A DNA stretch of 64,000 nt from Clusia tigrina. Taxonomy: Eukaryota > Arthropoda > Insecta > Diptera > Clusiidae. The notes under the pieces were generated by a model. That model searched no databases and had not been told where the DNA came from. It was given only the letters and a program-made list of their open reading frames with translations. Each line of letters opens with the position of its first letter. Position 1 is the stretch's first letter. Positions 48,838 to 61,205 of the stretch are shown one piece after another. The position numbers were made by a program, and so were the translations under genes. Location of the stretch: positions 9,547,629-9,611,628 of the forward strand of contig OV050032.1 of the NCBI GenBank assembly GCA_920105625.2, read 5' to 3'.

Positions 48838-49151
48838 TTTTGAGACCATCCCCGGGGCAGGATTCGAATATGGAAAATTGTATTTATAAATCTTGATATG
48901 TATGCCATAATAATAAGCGTGGAAAAGGACACCACGATTTGTTAAAGTGTTTTATCCATTATCTACTATTTCGGTGAGATGGTAAACGAGGTCACGCCAG
49001 TTGTTTATATGTGAGATGGGCGTGTGTTCTATCTGAGCCCACACATTTATTGCATATGACTTCATGGTGTCAACATGATTTGTTCCTCACAGAAAATTTT
49101 GTGCAATAATATTATGCATGTCTTATATTTTATATTGCATGTTGTTATAAT
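48838..49151. other. no gene seen
   Basis: AT-rich background between the dispersed repeat and the mariner remnant. Confidence 0.5.
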
Positions 49152-49480
49152 TAGTCTGGGAAAAAGTTCGTGGCGTTTTGGAGTAAAATTCAACTGGTTT
49201 TCTTTTAGTCTGGAAATGAATGAACCATTATTATCGACAATGTTTTGCCATTTTTCGGGTGGAGCCATGATGCCATGGGTGACCATTACTATGGTCTGTC
49301 GTTGAAAAACTGAATACTGTGCTTTTCACAGGCTACTTTTGAAAGCAGCTTCATTCCATTGAGAGAGTTCTGCAGAGATCGGAACAAGTGATAGTCAGAG
49401 GTTGATATGTCTGGACTATACGGTGGATGCATCAGTACTTCCCAACCAAGCTCACGCAATTTTTGACGGGTCATCAAAAA
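49152..49480 (-). mobile_element. mariner remnant, 3' end of transposase and terminal repeat
   Basis: Minus-strand translation gives RQKLRELGWEVLMHPPYSPD, then SDYHLFRSLQNSLNGM (49477-49330), and after decay PEKWQNIVDNNGSFI (around 49240-49200). These are the last third of a mariner transposase of the cecropia type, with YSPD-I-STSDYHLF where the last catalytic D is kept. The outer end (minus AAAACGCCACGAACTTTTTC, near 49157-49176) looks like the matching terminal repeat beside a TA. The N-terminal two thirds and the other end are missing. Subfamily is from memory. Confidence 0.85.
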
Positions 49481-52400
49481 GTGTGTTACTTCGGTCTATC
49501 ATGTGAACACGTGAATAGTGGGCGTGGAAGTCCTTGAATACCACCTACATTTTGCTTGCGTCTTACTATACAATTTTGTCATTATACTCATATCATAACA
49601 CGGGGCTGTAGTTATTTTAAATGAGGCGCCAATAGATGTATGTGCAAGGGTAGGCGTGTCGTTTGTCCAGTTTAACTCTCTGGTTTAGTCTTAATGTCCA
49701 GGCTATAGTTGTGCATGGTTTCATGAAGATATTTTTAATGGTGTGAAGAAAATTTATCACTCACCGATGCACGACCAAATGGAAATCGATTATGATTGAG
49801 AATACATATATTTAAATATCAAGTGTATATACTTTCTGAAATAATCAGGAATACATATAATTATATATTTAAAACAGAACTGAATTGCAAAAGTTATGCC
49901 CCTTTTTATTGTGTATAGTTTTAAAACGATAGAAGGGTCCAGTGCAGATCTGAATGTATAAGTCAGCTGCACCGCTATGAGAATTTTCTTTTACTAAATT
50001 GATTATACTTTAAAGTGGATTATGATGAATGTGTTGACCAAACATAGAAAAGGGCATCATTTAACCATTTCATGTGGTCTGGAGTCAATCATGCTTTATG
50101 TATGAATCAATCGACCATGGTTCAACAGGGTTATTAGATTGCATGGTCCCTTTGTGAAGTAAATATTTGATGCCTCAACTAATTTGTTAGAGCTCCTCCA
50201 GTAAAATGTATTAAAAATGGGTGGTCAACAAATAATAGAAACGAAGATTTCCACATATTTACTTAATTAGTAATTCATACGCCTCACATCTCACTCTGAA
50301 TATACGAGAATAGCCATCTCTCTGTGCGGTTATCTGCAGCATATACCGTTAATAGTTCGTATATGTTTCTATAGGGATATTTTATACTATACTATGAGAC
50401 TTATATAGCATTTGGTGTTTTGGTATATACTAGTTCACTGTTACCCTGAGGTTGTATTATAAAAAGCACAGGATTCACATACTATAATACTAGAATGGAG
50501 AAAAATGCCATCGACAAATTGGTAAAATGCAAATATTCCATGAAATTTTTTGATAATACACGAATTTGACTGGAACACCACAATATCCATTAAGTAAAAC
50601 TATCGCTGGGCTTCATCTATTTGCTCTAACTGAGATGTGTATCAAGACACTGCTCTATTTAATTGGCTTCCAAATAGCAAGTGGGCGACAAACCTGAAAA
50701 CCGCAGGTCAAGTTTTTCTCTCGATTATGTCAGTTTAGCATTATCTAATTGACAATTATATCCAGAAGAACTTACTGGAATTGAACTCTTGCTGATTTCA
50801 TGTCCTCAACACAGTCCTATTCTATTTCTAGTCATAACTTTTAAGTAGTTGTATCTTGCCAGAAGGCAAACTGGGTTACTCGCTGTCAGGACACAAATCA
50901 TTTTATCGTCATCATTTAATCATTTATCATTTAATCTGTTTTCATTTTCTTAATACCAGCCCACAATATTATTCATCCCTTCATTTGCGCAGGCTAATCT
51001 CTAGATCTCTTCTAATAATCCAATTCCATTAACTCGGTGCTCCGGTAGCGCTCCAATCACTGTGGCAGATGAAAATTTAGAAGACTTCAGTGTAAGTGCA
51101 ATTAGTAACGCATAATCCTGGCGGCCATATGCTGCACCTTGCTCATCAAATACGCAAATGGTCAGTTGTATGCTGTGTCTGCTGCAATGTAACTGTCTCA
51201 TTTTAAAATTTATACCAATTATATACGTTTGATGTGAAACACCGCATCCTGATGACAAACAAAAAATATAATCATTTGCATTCATTTGGTTTCCATTTAT
51301 TTCAAACGAAATCCCACCTTATGTCGCATCAGATTTCAGGGCATAGCAACCAACCAACCGACAAAGCCGTCCGTCCCATCCGTCCCGTCCGTTCGAAGCG
51401 AGCGCTAATTTTGGAACGATGTAGTCGCGAAAGTGAGTAAATGCGAGCATAAGGACAAAGGCACACAGTTGGCAACCGACGCTAACAGAGCATATGGATT
51501 TCGTGTCAAATGATGAGCACTTTATGCAAGCGTCGCGGTACGCAGTTAAGCTGCGGCACCAACGCCCGCTAAGAAAGACATGCAAGTGCGAGCAGAGGAA
51601 CTCAGCGAATAGCTCGCCTGTAATCCATAAAAGTGCATTTGCGGCATGTGTCGTTTAATTTTACTAAAAGCCAACAACGGGAGCACAATAGGACCACAAC
51701 AACAATAACAACAAGAACAGCAAAGACTGCAGCCACAAACAGCAAAAAGGTTTCATTGCATGAAGCGCTACACAACGCTCTCTCGCCTTGGATTTTAATA
51801 GACATGTACGCTAAGCGTGGCAGACAGATAAGCAGCATTGACACCCTCTTGAAAAGAAAAACACCCCTCGTCAGTGCGCTCGTGCATTCGCTGACTGCAC
51901 TCGTACAAAGGTATGAGAGCCCATGGGAAATATGCTACGGGTGTATTAAGGAACAACTGTTCTAATGATGGACTTACGTACTTATCAGTTCATTTGTTCT
52001 GTGTCAGTAAGTCACTTTTTCAAAATGACAACGGAGCTTTTGTGTGGCTGTTTCAGTGGGTATGTAGGTAAGGGGGCTATGGGCTACGGGTGTCGGGGGA
52101 GCCGAAGAAACTTGGAATATGTACTTATAAAGCCACTAAAGCTACTGCTACTAGAATAGAAGCCACGCTTCTAATGAGGCCAACCAACTTGTACCGCTAA
52201 TATGGCGCATAAATAGCAAAGCGCCTGCATGCGATGCTTATCTGCAGCGTGATTAAGTCTTAATTAAAACTCAACAAAGTTTTAACTGCTGTGCAACATT
52301 AACCCACACACACACACACTCAAAGCCAGGCACAGGCACTGGCACCGGCAGCTGAAAATAAATGAAAACCCCACCAAATGTATGACCACTCATATTACCA

Positions 52401-54270
52401 ACAACAGCATCAGCATCATGAACATCATCTTCATGGCCGTATCTCGAAAATTGCCAACAGTTTATCACCTGATTTTTGCCAGGCTGGTCAACGTGCTAAA
52501 AACCATTTAAGCCGCTTAAACTACCGGAATTCTTGGCTACACACATACACACACAAACAAACAAACACGCATACATGCACTCTTGCAGCACAATAACTGA
52601 AAATGCCAACTGCACCGCCTGCTTTGCTCTGCCCCAGCAACTGAAATTTCACGCCACTAGCTGCGCCGGCCCAGGCAATATTTGCTGCATGCGCGTGCAA
52701 GTGCGAGTGCGCATATTTTACACAGCTTGCGGCAACACCTCAGCGTGGCTGCCACTACGAGTAGAATCCCCCTTCCGTTGCGGCTTTGAAGAAGCAAAGG
52801 AAATAGTGCAATATGACATGCACGCTGCGCAGAATTAATTGCGCCTGCGCATGCCGTTACCACCACTTAAGCACATTGCTCACCAGCAGCAGCCAAACGA
52901 TCGGTGGGTCGGCCGGCCGGCCGGCTTAGGACACCGCAGGCTGTGCATAGAGAACACATCCAGCTCCAGCCATAGTTACAGTCCCGGCTTCGGCTCCACC
53001 GCAGCAGCTCCTATTGCCGGCCGCATGCAGGCAGCACATTTGCAGCACATTTGCAGCAACAACATTTTTATTTGTTTACGATTATATACGCCGGCCGACA
53101 GCAACAACAAAAACAACAACCAAGCTATTTACGCTCATGCAGTGGGCACTTTTTTCACTCCCAGTAAGCAGAGCGTAACTTTTGACAGTGATAACGACAG
53201 CCCAAACCGATTTGTCTTCTGTCTTTGTAGCCAGAAGTGTGTATTTGTGTTTGTCTATATATGCATGTGTGTGCGTGTGTGGCTGCATTAGGGATGTTCG
53301 TATAGCGAACAAACGATTATTCGACTATTCGCCTTATTTTTCACGTTCTGTAATTGTGTTCCGGACAAATTTTCGAATAAGTTTCTGAATGATTGGATAA
53401 AATGTGTGCTTTAAGGCGTGGCAACTATTTTGCCATTACTTTTTCAAAGAAAGATCAGACTTTTCTTTCCATTGTCTGTGGAAGCACATCCTCAATTTGT
53501 TATCGGTTCTCCATTAGATCGGGTACTCGTAACTTTGGCTTTTACAATTATAATTTATTCTACAAATAAGTGCGGGGATATATCCTATTAGAGTCGCATT
53601 GTTCACTACTCAAAGGCTTGGGATATAATCCCTAATTGAAGTTTAGAATATGTTTGGGTGAACGTTCGCTTCAATTTGCATAATGTAACATATTTTGCAA
53701 ATTTCAATGGGATTACAACGAATTTAATCAAAGTTCGAACCGTTGTGCCGAGTCCGATTTTTATGGTTTGTGTATAGAAGGAAACTTTTTCCTATAATAA
53801 TATCGGTATCGACAAAATGAACCCGAAAGATAACAGTAATGGATTTTGTGGATTTTTCTAGGTGCGGTACAATCGTCGTCGGCTAGCAAATAATTGGCTC
53901 TTTCTTCCAGGCCAAGTGTGGCCACAATTACATGCCAGAATTGTCGCATCGTTAAGGCATAAGCAATAATCAAAGCTACTCCACTATTTGCTCAGACAGC
54001 CTTGGGTCTGTGGATTCAGTGTTTTGCGGCTGGTTCCACAAAATTGCATAACTTGTAAAGGGCTTTCTTTCATAGAGCAACACATTTTTTTCTATATGAA
54101 TTCTGTTTTTTTTTTTGTCAATGCGTTTTTACTGAAGTGGAAGAAGAATTATTCTAAATGTCTCATAGTCAGTATACGCGATCCTTTCATTGAAATGCGA
54201 AAATTGCTGAGTAATAATCGGTATTCGCATTTGTATTGACGGACACTTTTCACTCTTCGATATCCAGTGC
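49481..54270. other. non-coding stretch, no confident gene
   Basis: AT-rich to 51000. A 94-codon minus ORF (51001-51285; LTICVFDEQGAAYGRQDYAL...) without ATG or domain is unsupported. A GC-richer patch at 52600-53110 includes a (GGCC)n palindrome (52910-52924) and a plus ORF (ATG at 52851). Nothing recognisable. Confidence 0.5.
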
Positions 54271-54340
54271 TGTGTGCATGTGTGTATATGTGTGTTTGTT
54301 TGGGTGTTTGTATGTGGTTGTGTGTGTGTGTGTGTTTGTG
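54271..54340. repeat. interrupted GT repeat
   Basis: About 70 bp of TG-rich sequence with TTTG and CATG interruptions. Confidence 0.85.
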
Positions 54341-57300
54341 CACCACTGTGTTTGTGTCCTTAATAAACACACAATCCGCTCATAATTTGGGTTTGAGTTG
54401 CATGCATGCAATTGTTTCGGGCGATTGGCCGGTGTACGCAGGCGCCTTGCCTTTAATTTTTATTCATTTTAAGTGAAAATTGTTATAAATTTTTCACAAC
54501 AATAACAACAACAAAAGTTGACTTTTCCTTTGGTTGGCTGGCTGCTTGGTTGATTTACTTAGTTGCAAGCAAATTGGCAGCGCTGTTGCCGTGGAGTGGC
54601 GTATAGTGGCGTGGCCGGCCACAATATCTGTTAACAGCGTTGCATATGCATGTGCAGCACATTTGGTTAATAATGGATTTCGTTTTCATTTTTATTTTTT
54701 TTTTTGTTCTTTTATTTGTTTACGTTTTTTGCTCATTTGTGGGCATGTTCGGAGGGATTTATTGTTTATTGAAATTGCCACAAAACGGTGCTAAATAATG
54801 CGAAATTTGTTGGAAGTCAACATTTTTATGTTTTCATTCATGTTGTTGCAGTTTTATGTTGTTGATTTTTATATAGTAATTTTTGTTTAGTTTTCCACTT
54901 TTATTTGTGTGAGCTGGGTTAATGTTTAATAAATTTCAGTTTTTATAACTTGTGTCCTGTTCGAAAATTGGCAACCGTGTTCGACGTTAGGTAAATTGCA
55001 GTAGAGCGACCCTCCAGCGCTATGCGCCAGTAATAAGAGCTTGTAAGAAGGCGTTGGTAAACAACGTTTCCTTTTCGATCATTCTAAACATTTATTTAAA
55101 TTAACGTCTACTCGTACACACTCACACACATACACACGCCTATATATACATATATGTATATATATATACACCGAGAAACAAATGATAATCACAAGCCTAG
55201 CGGCATTGCTGCAAATCTCAGCGTTTATGTGAGTGCTTAGTCTGAACTTCCACAGATTTTCCATTAGACAGATTGTTTCACTCTCCCTCCTTCTGTCCTG
55301 GCTGCTCAGCCAACCAATAATTTTCTTAAAAGCCAAGTTGTCTGACCCCTCTCAAAAACGACACGTGTTTCAAAATGCACATCAAATGAGATTCTCTTTG
55401 TGCTTGCCGGAGCGTTTCATCCTGTTTATGCGCTGCTTTGTTAGTGCGGTGCTTGTCACCCTCGAAAAAGTTCTTGCCACTTGCAAAGTGCGTTTAACTT
55501 TTTTCGCTGAGTCCTGAAATGAAAAGCAAAAATCACTACTAATCAAGATTGATAGCGTGTAACGAATTTATACGTCGCGACGTCGTCTTCTATTGTCGAC
55601 ATCGTAGGCCGCCGCCCCCCGCTAGCCGCGAATATCGTGCCCCCACCAACGCTGGACTAACCCTTGAACACATTTAACATTGGCCATTGTATGCGACAGT
55701 TGTTTTTGCTGTTCTCGGTGTTGTTGTTGTCATTACTATAGCAGGGGTTCCCTTTGTTTGGCTGGTTTATAAGTCATAAAATCAAATTACCGTGGCCGCT
55801 GTTATGGTGCAACTGTCCGCAAGTAACACCCACTAAAAATTGCCATGGGTTGCAAATAAAACGCCTGCTATAAGCAGGCACAAAAAGCGCAATGAAAATT
55901 GATACCAATTTGCCTAATTTACAATTGACTTCAAAACTCTGCCAGGGGTATGTCAATACAGCCGCAAACATCTTTCAAAGGCCCTCTCATTTGGAGTCAG
56001 ATAAGGAACATGATTTAAGCCAGATGTTAGATTCGCGCAGATTTTACTGCAAGCTTGAATGCAGGCTGCCAAACAATCGTAGGTATGCGACACAAACCGT
56101 TTATGCTACAGGACCATACTATTGAAGGATATCCCATGAATGAATTTTCCCAATTCATGAGCACTTATTTTAAGCACGTTGTATGACTGAATAGCGTAGC
56201 CACGTGACCCCAAACAATATTCTGAAAATTAATTTCTAAAATATTTCAAACAACCACTTCCATAATGCAGTTCCATTGTTGTTCATATGTGTTCGAACTT
56301 CCTGCACTATCAATATACAAACGTTCTGGTCTTTCCTTATGCCTTATCCACTTCAACCTGTAAGCCAAACTAGTTCATTCGCCAACCTTCAACTTCACGG
56401 TCGCCGTCTTCTTTTCGTGCTATTAATTGGGGCTGAACACACTTCCTTGTTGATTCTTTCCGATTGAAGTCTACAAATGTGTATCATCGCGTATCCTAAC
56501 GTATGCGTTGGGATTTTGCAATTTGGATCGTGTTCAAATTTTCAAAATTATCGTAAACGATTCCCATGATTTTGGTGAGGATTTTTTTAAGTGCATCGCA
56601 ATCTTTATGCTTTAATAACGGAATTATCAAACAAGTACGAGTATTTTCCTTTAGAAGCTTATTTAATGCCATTTTGTAGTTAGGAGTAGTTTCGGATATC
56701 TGTGAATCGCGGCTACCTTTGGTAATGCTTTTAGCCTTATTTCTCCTTTCACCCCAAAGCTGTTCCAGTGTGTCTAGATTGGGTTTCACTCTCACAAAAC
56801 AAAATGTTGAATTTCAGTGAAATTTCAGGAACCACCTCCAAATCTTCAAACAATTAAAAAAAACACCTCGAATTCTCTCCTCACTGTGAATACTAGAACG
56901 AGGCCATATTCACTCCGCTTTCTTCCTGAGCCGCAACTTATTGCTCACTCGCATTTGTTTGTTCTCTGAAGAATTTGACACTTGTGTAAAATTTGGGCGT
57001 GGCCATTGAGTATATCAGATAAATATGCGGGCGGATACACGCAGGAAGTATAAATAGCAAACATTTACCGGAATAGAAGCATTTAAGCAACGAAATATGA
57101 GAGTTGTCTTTTAATTAATGTTGTGAACAGTTCCATGAGGAACAATTTCAGCGAAGCCAGTTTCAGATCTTTGAGGAAGAAGCGTTACTCTATTCGTAAC
57201 TGTGGCGATCAGAAATTCTTATTCGCACCCAATCAGATACTCGTAATCAATCATTCGTGATGAGGTCCTTATCGGGAGCAATTGAGGCAAATTAGTTTTC

Positions 57301-59943
57301 TAATAGGAATTATTATACTTGCAACTGTCCATTCAACCCTATGACATAATTTTTTTACTGCCACTTCGCACCAGGAGTTCTGACACTTATTTCGCCCAAC
57401 TACTTTAGAACTCATCCATCAACTCATCGTGCAGCTTTTTAATTAATCTCCAATACGAATACTCTCCTCCGGAAGTTCGATTTGTTCGCAATCATCGAAC
57501 AACTGCGACAACACGCACAAAAACACAAAATCAATTTCCCCAGAAAAGTTGCACACTAAATGTCGCTTTAAAATAGTAAATATTTGCGTAAGCCCTGAAG
57601 GGCAGGCCTGAGGGCTCTACAGCCCGAAAGCAGTGAACTGAAATCCGGAAATCCAGACGGGCACAGCACGGAATATTTGCACTGAACATTTGTGCATTAT
57701 TTGCGACGAAAAGTATGTTCGAATTTTGTTCTCCAAGAGGGTTGAATTGCACCGCATTGAACTGGTGCGAAGTCTACGGCACTGAATCAAAAGCGGTCAG
57801 GACTGAAGACTACTAAAACAATTGGCGAAAATAATATTCGTACGCATTTAGGTGGCGGAGCAACGATCAGTCCTCGTTATTGGCAGTTTTTTCAATTGAA
57901 TGCACAATAACATCAATAGCAACAACAATAATAGCAGGAAAAGGAAATGTTCGGCCGAATGTTCGGAAGGTGCCACTGTTGAAACTAGTGCAATCGACAC
58001 AAAGCGGCACGCATCACGTCACGTGAAATCCTTTCAATTAACTTAATTAAAAAGAAATAACAAGTGTTCGTCCTGGCAGCCGCTACGTGAGTAAACACCA
58101 CGCACACACCCACACACACGCACGCTCACTAAGTAAATAAGGCGCAAAGACGCTCCGCTCCGGCAGTTCGCTTGTTTGCCCGGGTGTTCACGCAAAGCAA
58201 CGCGCTGTTTGCGTCCTGCCTGTCGCGTTGTTTTACGTCTGCCTGCAGGGCGGATTTGCCCAGCGCTGTGCTCGCACTTAGCCAAATGTCGCCTTTATTG
58301 GTGCAAACAAATATGCATAAATGTTAACAATTTTTAATTGTGCTACAAATTTTCCTACAAACACAAGTGCCTGTGCCAGAGGGTGAGTGGGGCAAGTGAT
58401 ATACGAGCATACACTCGTACATCATAATTAATGTACATGTTTGCATATTATGTCTACAAAAATCGAGCGCGTGTAAACACAGTCGTCAACATCAGTCCGG
58501 ATTAAATTGGTAGCGCTCTGCTTACGAACCTGCCTACTCCGAATCAGTGCGGGAATTGGGTTAGCTTACCAAACATTGAACTCCATTGCAATTTAATTTA
58601 GTTTGGGTTTGGCCGTGGTGGGAGAACCAACCCGTCCATCTTTTGAGATGCACGACTTAGACACAATTTTCTAGAAGGTACAATAACATGATATTGAGTT
58701 GTTTCAGCACTTAGTCTCATCCCAGCAACATTTCACGTTCTGACAGCTTCTCAATCTCCTCCATGGTGTTAATCATTTCAGCCCCCATGTGTCGGTCAAC
58801 TGCAAATTTGCATTTTCCATACCAAAAAAATTAAATTAAACACGGCATATGGGAAATATACCATTGTATGTTAACATCTCAGCCCATTGGTATATATAAA
58901 GATCCGGATAGCTTCGCATATTCCAATGTGCTGACAGTTCGCATGCGACTCCACGCCCTTATGTTGCTCCTTAGATCCTTAATCGGTTTGGTTTAGTCAC
59001 TGGCAAATTTATGAATAAATACGTTCTTTCAATCTTAGCGGACCATGCTACATTCAGCAAACGTTACTAGCAATAGATACATTGTTGCGCCACTTGTGTG
59101 GCACGTAGTCCATGTTTCTTCTTGAAAAAGTTATTATTGATCGTTTCTCGTTTGGCTTCGTCGTGCTCGCAGGAAGAAATTGATACGATGATGGCTCAAA
59201 CTGAAGGAAACGGTAACTTTTCCAGTGCCATCAATGAACACTCCAAGATCTTATGTGAATGGTTTTCAGTCCATAAAAGTTAGTCGACAAACCCATTTAC
59301 TGACTTTTTGGTTAGACATTTGGATCAACATTAAGCTGCTCTAAGGCCGCACCAGGTTTCAGTACTGTGGTGCAATGGTTTTTTTTTATAGTTCAAAATT
59401 AAACATGAATAAAGGTTAAAGTGCTATTAAAAGGTCATTAATTATCAATGTGCCATTAGTGAAGGGTCATAAAGCTAAATTATCAAAGCAATGGATGGAA
59501 TTGCCCAACACAATCCAGTGAACGAAATATTGGCTAAACTAGTTTGTATTGTACTCGAAGTAAGCAAACATCAAATTGGTTTGCGATAATGTGTTAATTT
59601 GATCTGATAGGGATGGAGCCTGAAGTCTCAGTTCAGAATATTCCTATTACAAATGGGTTACAAGTCAAGTTCTTCTGCTCGATAAAAAAACTGTGAGATT
59701 AGGACTATCAAGCACACTGTCGTGGACGGTAGACAATATTCTCATTCGGGCCTATCACACAAAGATTGATAAGTTGAGATCCTCGAATTTTGGTATTAAC
59801 GGTCACAATTTCTTGCCGCTCTTGGCATATTTAGGTTTCCTAGAGAAATGGCGATTACAGATATTAAGAAAACAATAGAGTTGCAGGTGACGAAAACTCA
59901 GTCGAATGGACAATCCATTTCCATAGTAGATGAAGGCAACATA
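54341..59943. other. non-coding stretch, no gene seen
   Basis: Background with CAA runs, a C-rich patch (55604-55620, 55638-55650), (TA)n-like tracts near 55140-55170, and no recognised domain. A TATAAATA box-like word at 57050-57057 has no downstream gene. A 99-codon minus frame at 56496-56795 lacks an ATG and known motifs. Confidence 0.55.
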
Positions 59944-59945
59944 TA

Positions 59946-61180
59946 CGAGGGCGGATTGATATTGAAGCTACCTAGCGCTAGATGGCAGCACAAACACAAA
60001 AACTTTTTTTTTAGAAATTGTGATCTGTCAAACGTCAGCTGTTAAAATTTCATTCAAATTCATCGATTAGTTTATTTGTTGTAGTCGTTTGAAGTAAGCA
60101 ACTTTTGTGTTTCTTGAAAAATGGAAAAAAGCGAATTTCGTGCAGTGATTAAACACTATTATTTGAATGGGAAAACGGCTAAAGAGACAAAAGCTCGATA
60201 AATATTACGGTGAGTCTGCTCCGTCAGATTACATGGTAAAATATTGGATTGCTGAATTTAAACGCGGCCGAACAAGCACTGCAACAATACCATCAACAGG
60301 AAGGCCAGAAGAGGTGGTTACTGAAGAAAATATCAAGAAAATCCTCGATATCGTTATGAATGATCGCCGCGTCAAGTTGCGTGAGATTGTTGAAATGGTA
60401 AACATATCATATGTGACGTGTGTTCAACATTTTGCATGAACATTTGCATATGAAAGAGCTATCGGCAAGATGGGTGCCGCGTTTGCTCAGTGTCGAACAA
60501 AAACGAGTTCGACAGACCACCTCACAGCGGTGTTTGGACATGATAAAGCGTAATCCTGTTGATTTTTGGCGTCGATTAATAACTGTTGATGAAACGTGGG
60601 TCCACCACTACACACCTGAAACCAAAAATCAATCGATACAATGGGTGGAAGCTGGTGGAAGTGCTCCGAAGAAGGCGAAGGCAGTGAAATCGCCTGGCAA
60701 GGTTATGGCTCATCGATTATCTTGAAAAAGGATCCACAATCACAGGAAAGTATTCTCGTGCATTATTGGATCAATTGATTGATGCAATCAAGGAAAAACG
60801 ACCACATTTAAAGAAGAAAAAAATGCTCTTTCTTCAAGACAACGCACCGGTTCACACAGCATTAGATACGATGCTAAAATTACGTGAAATACACTTCGAA
60901 TTGGTTAATCATCCACCTTATAGTCCAGATTTAGCTCCTAGTGACTTTTTCTTGTTTCCAAACTTGAAAAAATGGCTCGCAGGAAAAAGATTCATCTCAA
61001 ACGAAGAAGTGATTACCGAAACTAACGCGTATTTTGAGGGGTTCCCGAAATCGTATTATTCAGATGGTATAAAAAAGTTGGAATATCGTCTTACTAAGTG
61101 TGCCGAAGTAAAAGGAGACTATGTTGAGAAATAAATGGTTTTTTTCCTACTTAGGTAGCTTCAATATCAATCCGCCCTCG
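59946..61180 (+). mobile_element. second mariner transposon, complete but inactive (1235 bp)
   Basis: Perfect 29-bp terminal inverted repeats (CGAGGGCGGATTGATATTGA... at 59946-59974 and complement at 61152-61180) flanked by TA at 59944-59945 and 61181-61182. The length is slightly short for mariner because of an internal deletion in the transposase gene. The element differs in both ends and protein from the 24.8-kb copy. It lies only about 25 bp from an older mariner relic on its right. Confidence 0.97.
60121..61134 (+). pseudogene. mariner transposase pseudogene (irritans-like)
   Basis: ATG at 60121 opens MEKSEFRAVIKHYYLNGKTA; a frame loss near 60185 brings a TAA at 60199. The frame resumes as KLDKYYGESAPSDYMVKYWI, EFKRGRTST, GRPEEVVTEENIKKI. 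A second shift near 60410 leads to FNILHEHLHMKELSARWVP, then ITVDETWVHHYTPETKNQS and KSPGKVMA. There about 12 codons are missing compared with relatives and the frame changes again near 60712 (IDYLEKGSTITGK). The last part is intact: KKKKMLFLQDNAPVHT, HPPYSPDLAPSDFFLFP, GKRFISNEEVITETNAYF, ending GDYVEK and TAA. All three catalytic aspartates are present, with D,D34D spacing. Inactivated by three frame changes and a deletion. The irritans-like assignment is from remembered motifs. Confidence 0.95.
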
Positions 61181-61205
61181 TATATGAGGGTATGTCTTTT
61201 GCGTA

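Noticed and set aside
48845..48865. tRNA gene or tRNA B box (TTCGAATCCTGCC on minus strand)
   Set aside because: No matching acceptor stem, A box or cloverleaf could be found; kept only as a hint for a SINE origin.
51001..51285. 94-codon minus ORF
   Set aside because: No ATG, no motif and no convincing splice signals; composition alone is insufficient.
52851..53291. 147-codon plus ORF in a GC-rich patch
   Set aside because: The C-terminal part is translated GT-rich repeat, no domain is seen, and its composition follows local GC content.
56496..56795. 99-codon minus frame (RVKPNLDTLEQLWGERRNK...)
   Set aside because: No ATG and no recognised domain; may be old transposon coding sequence but cannot be supported.
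57045..57065. TATAAATA promoter element
   Set aside because: No initiator or ORF follows at the expected distance, and such words are common in AT-rich DNA.
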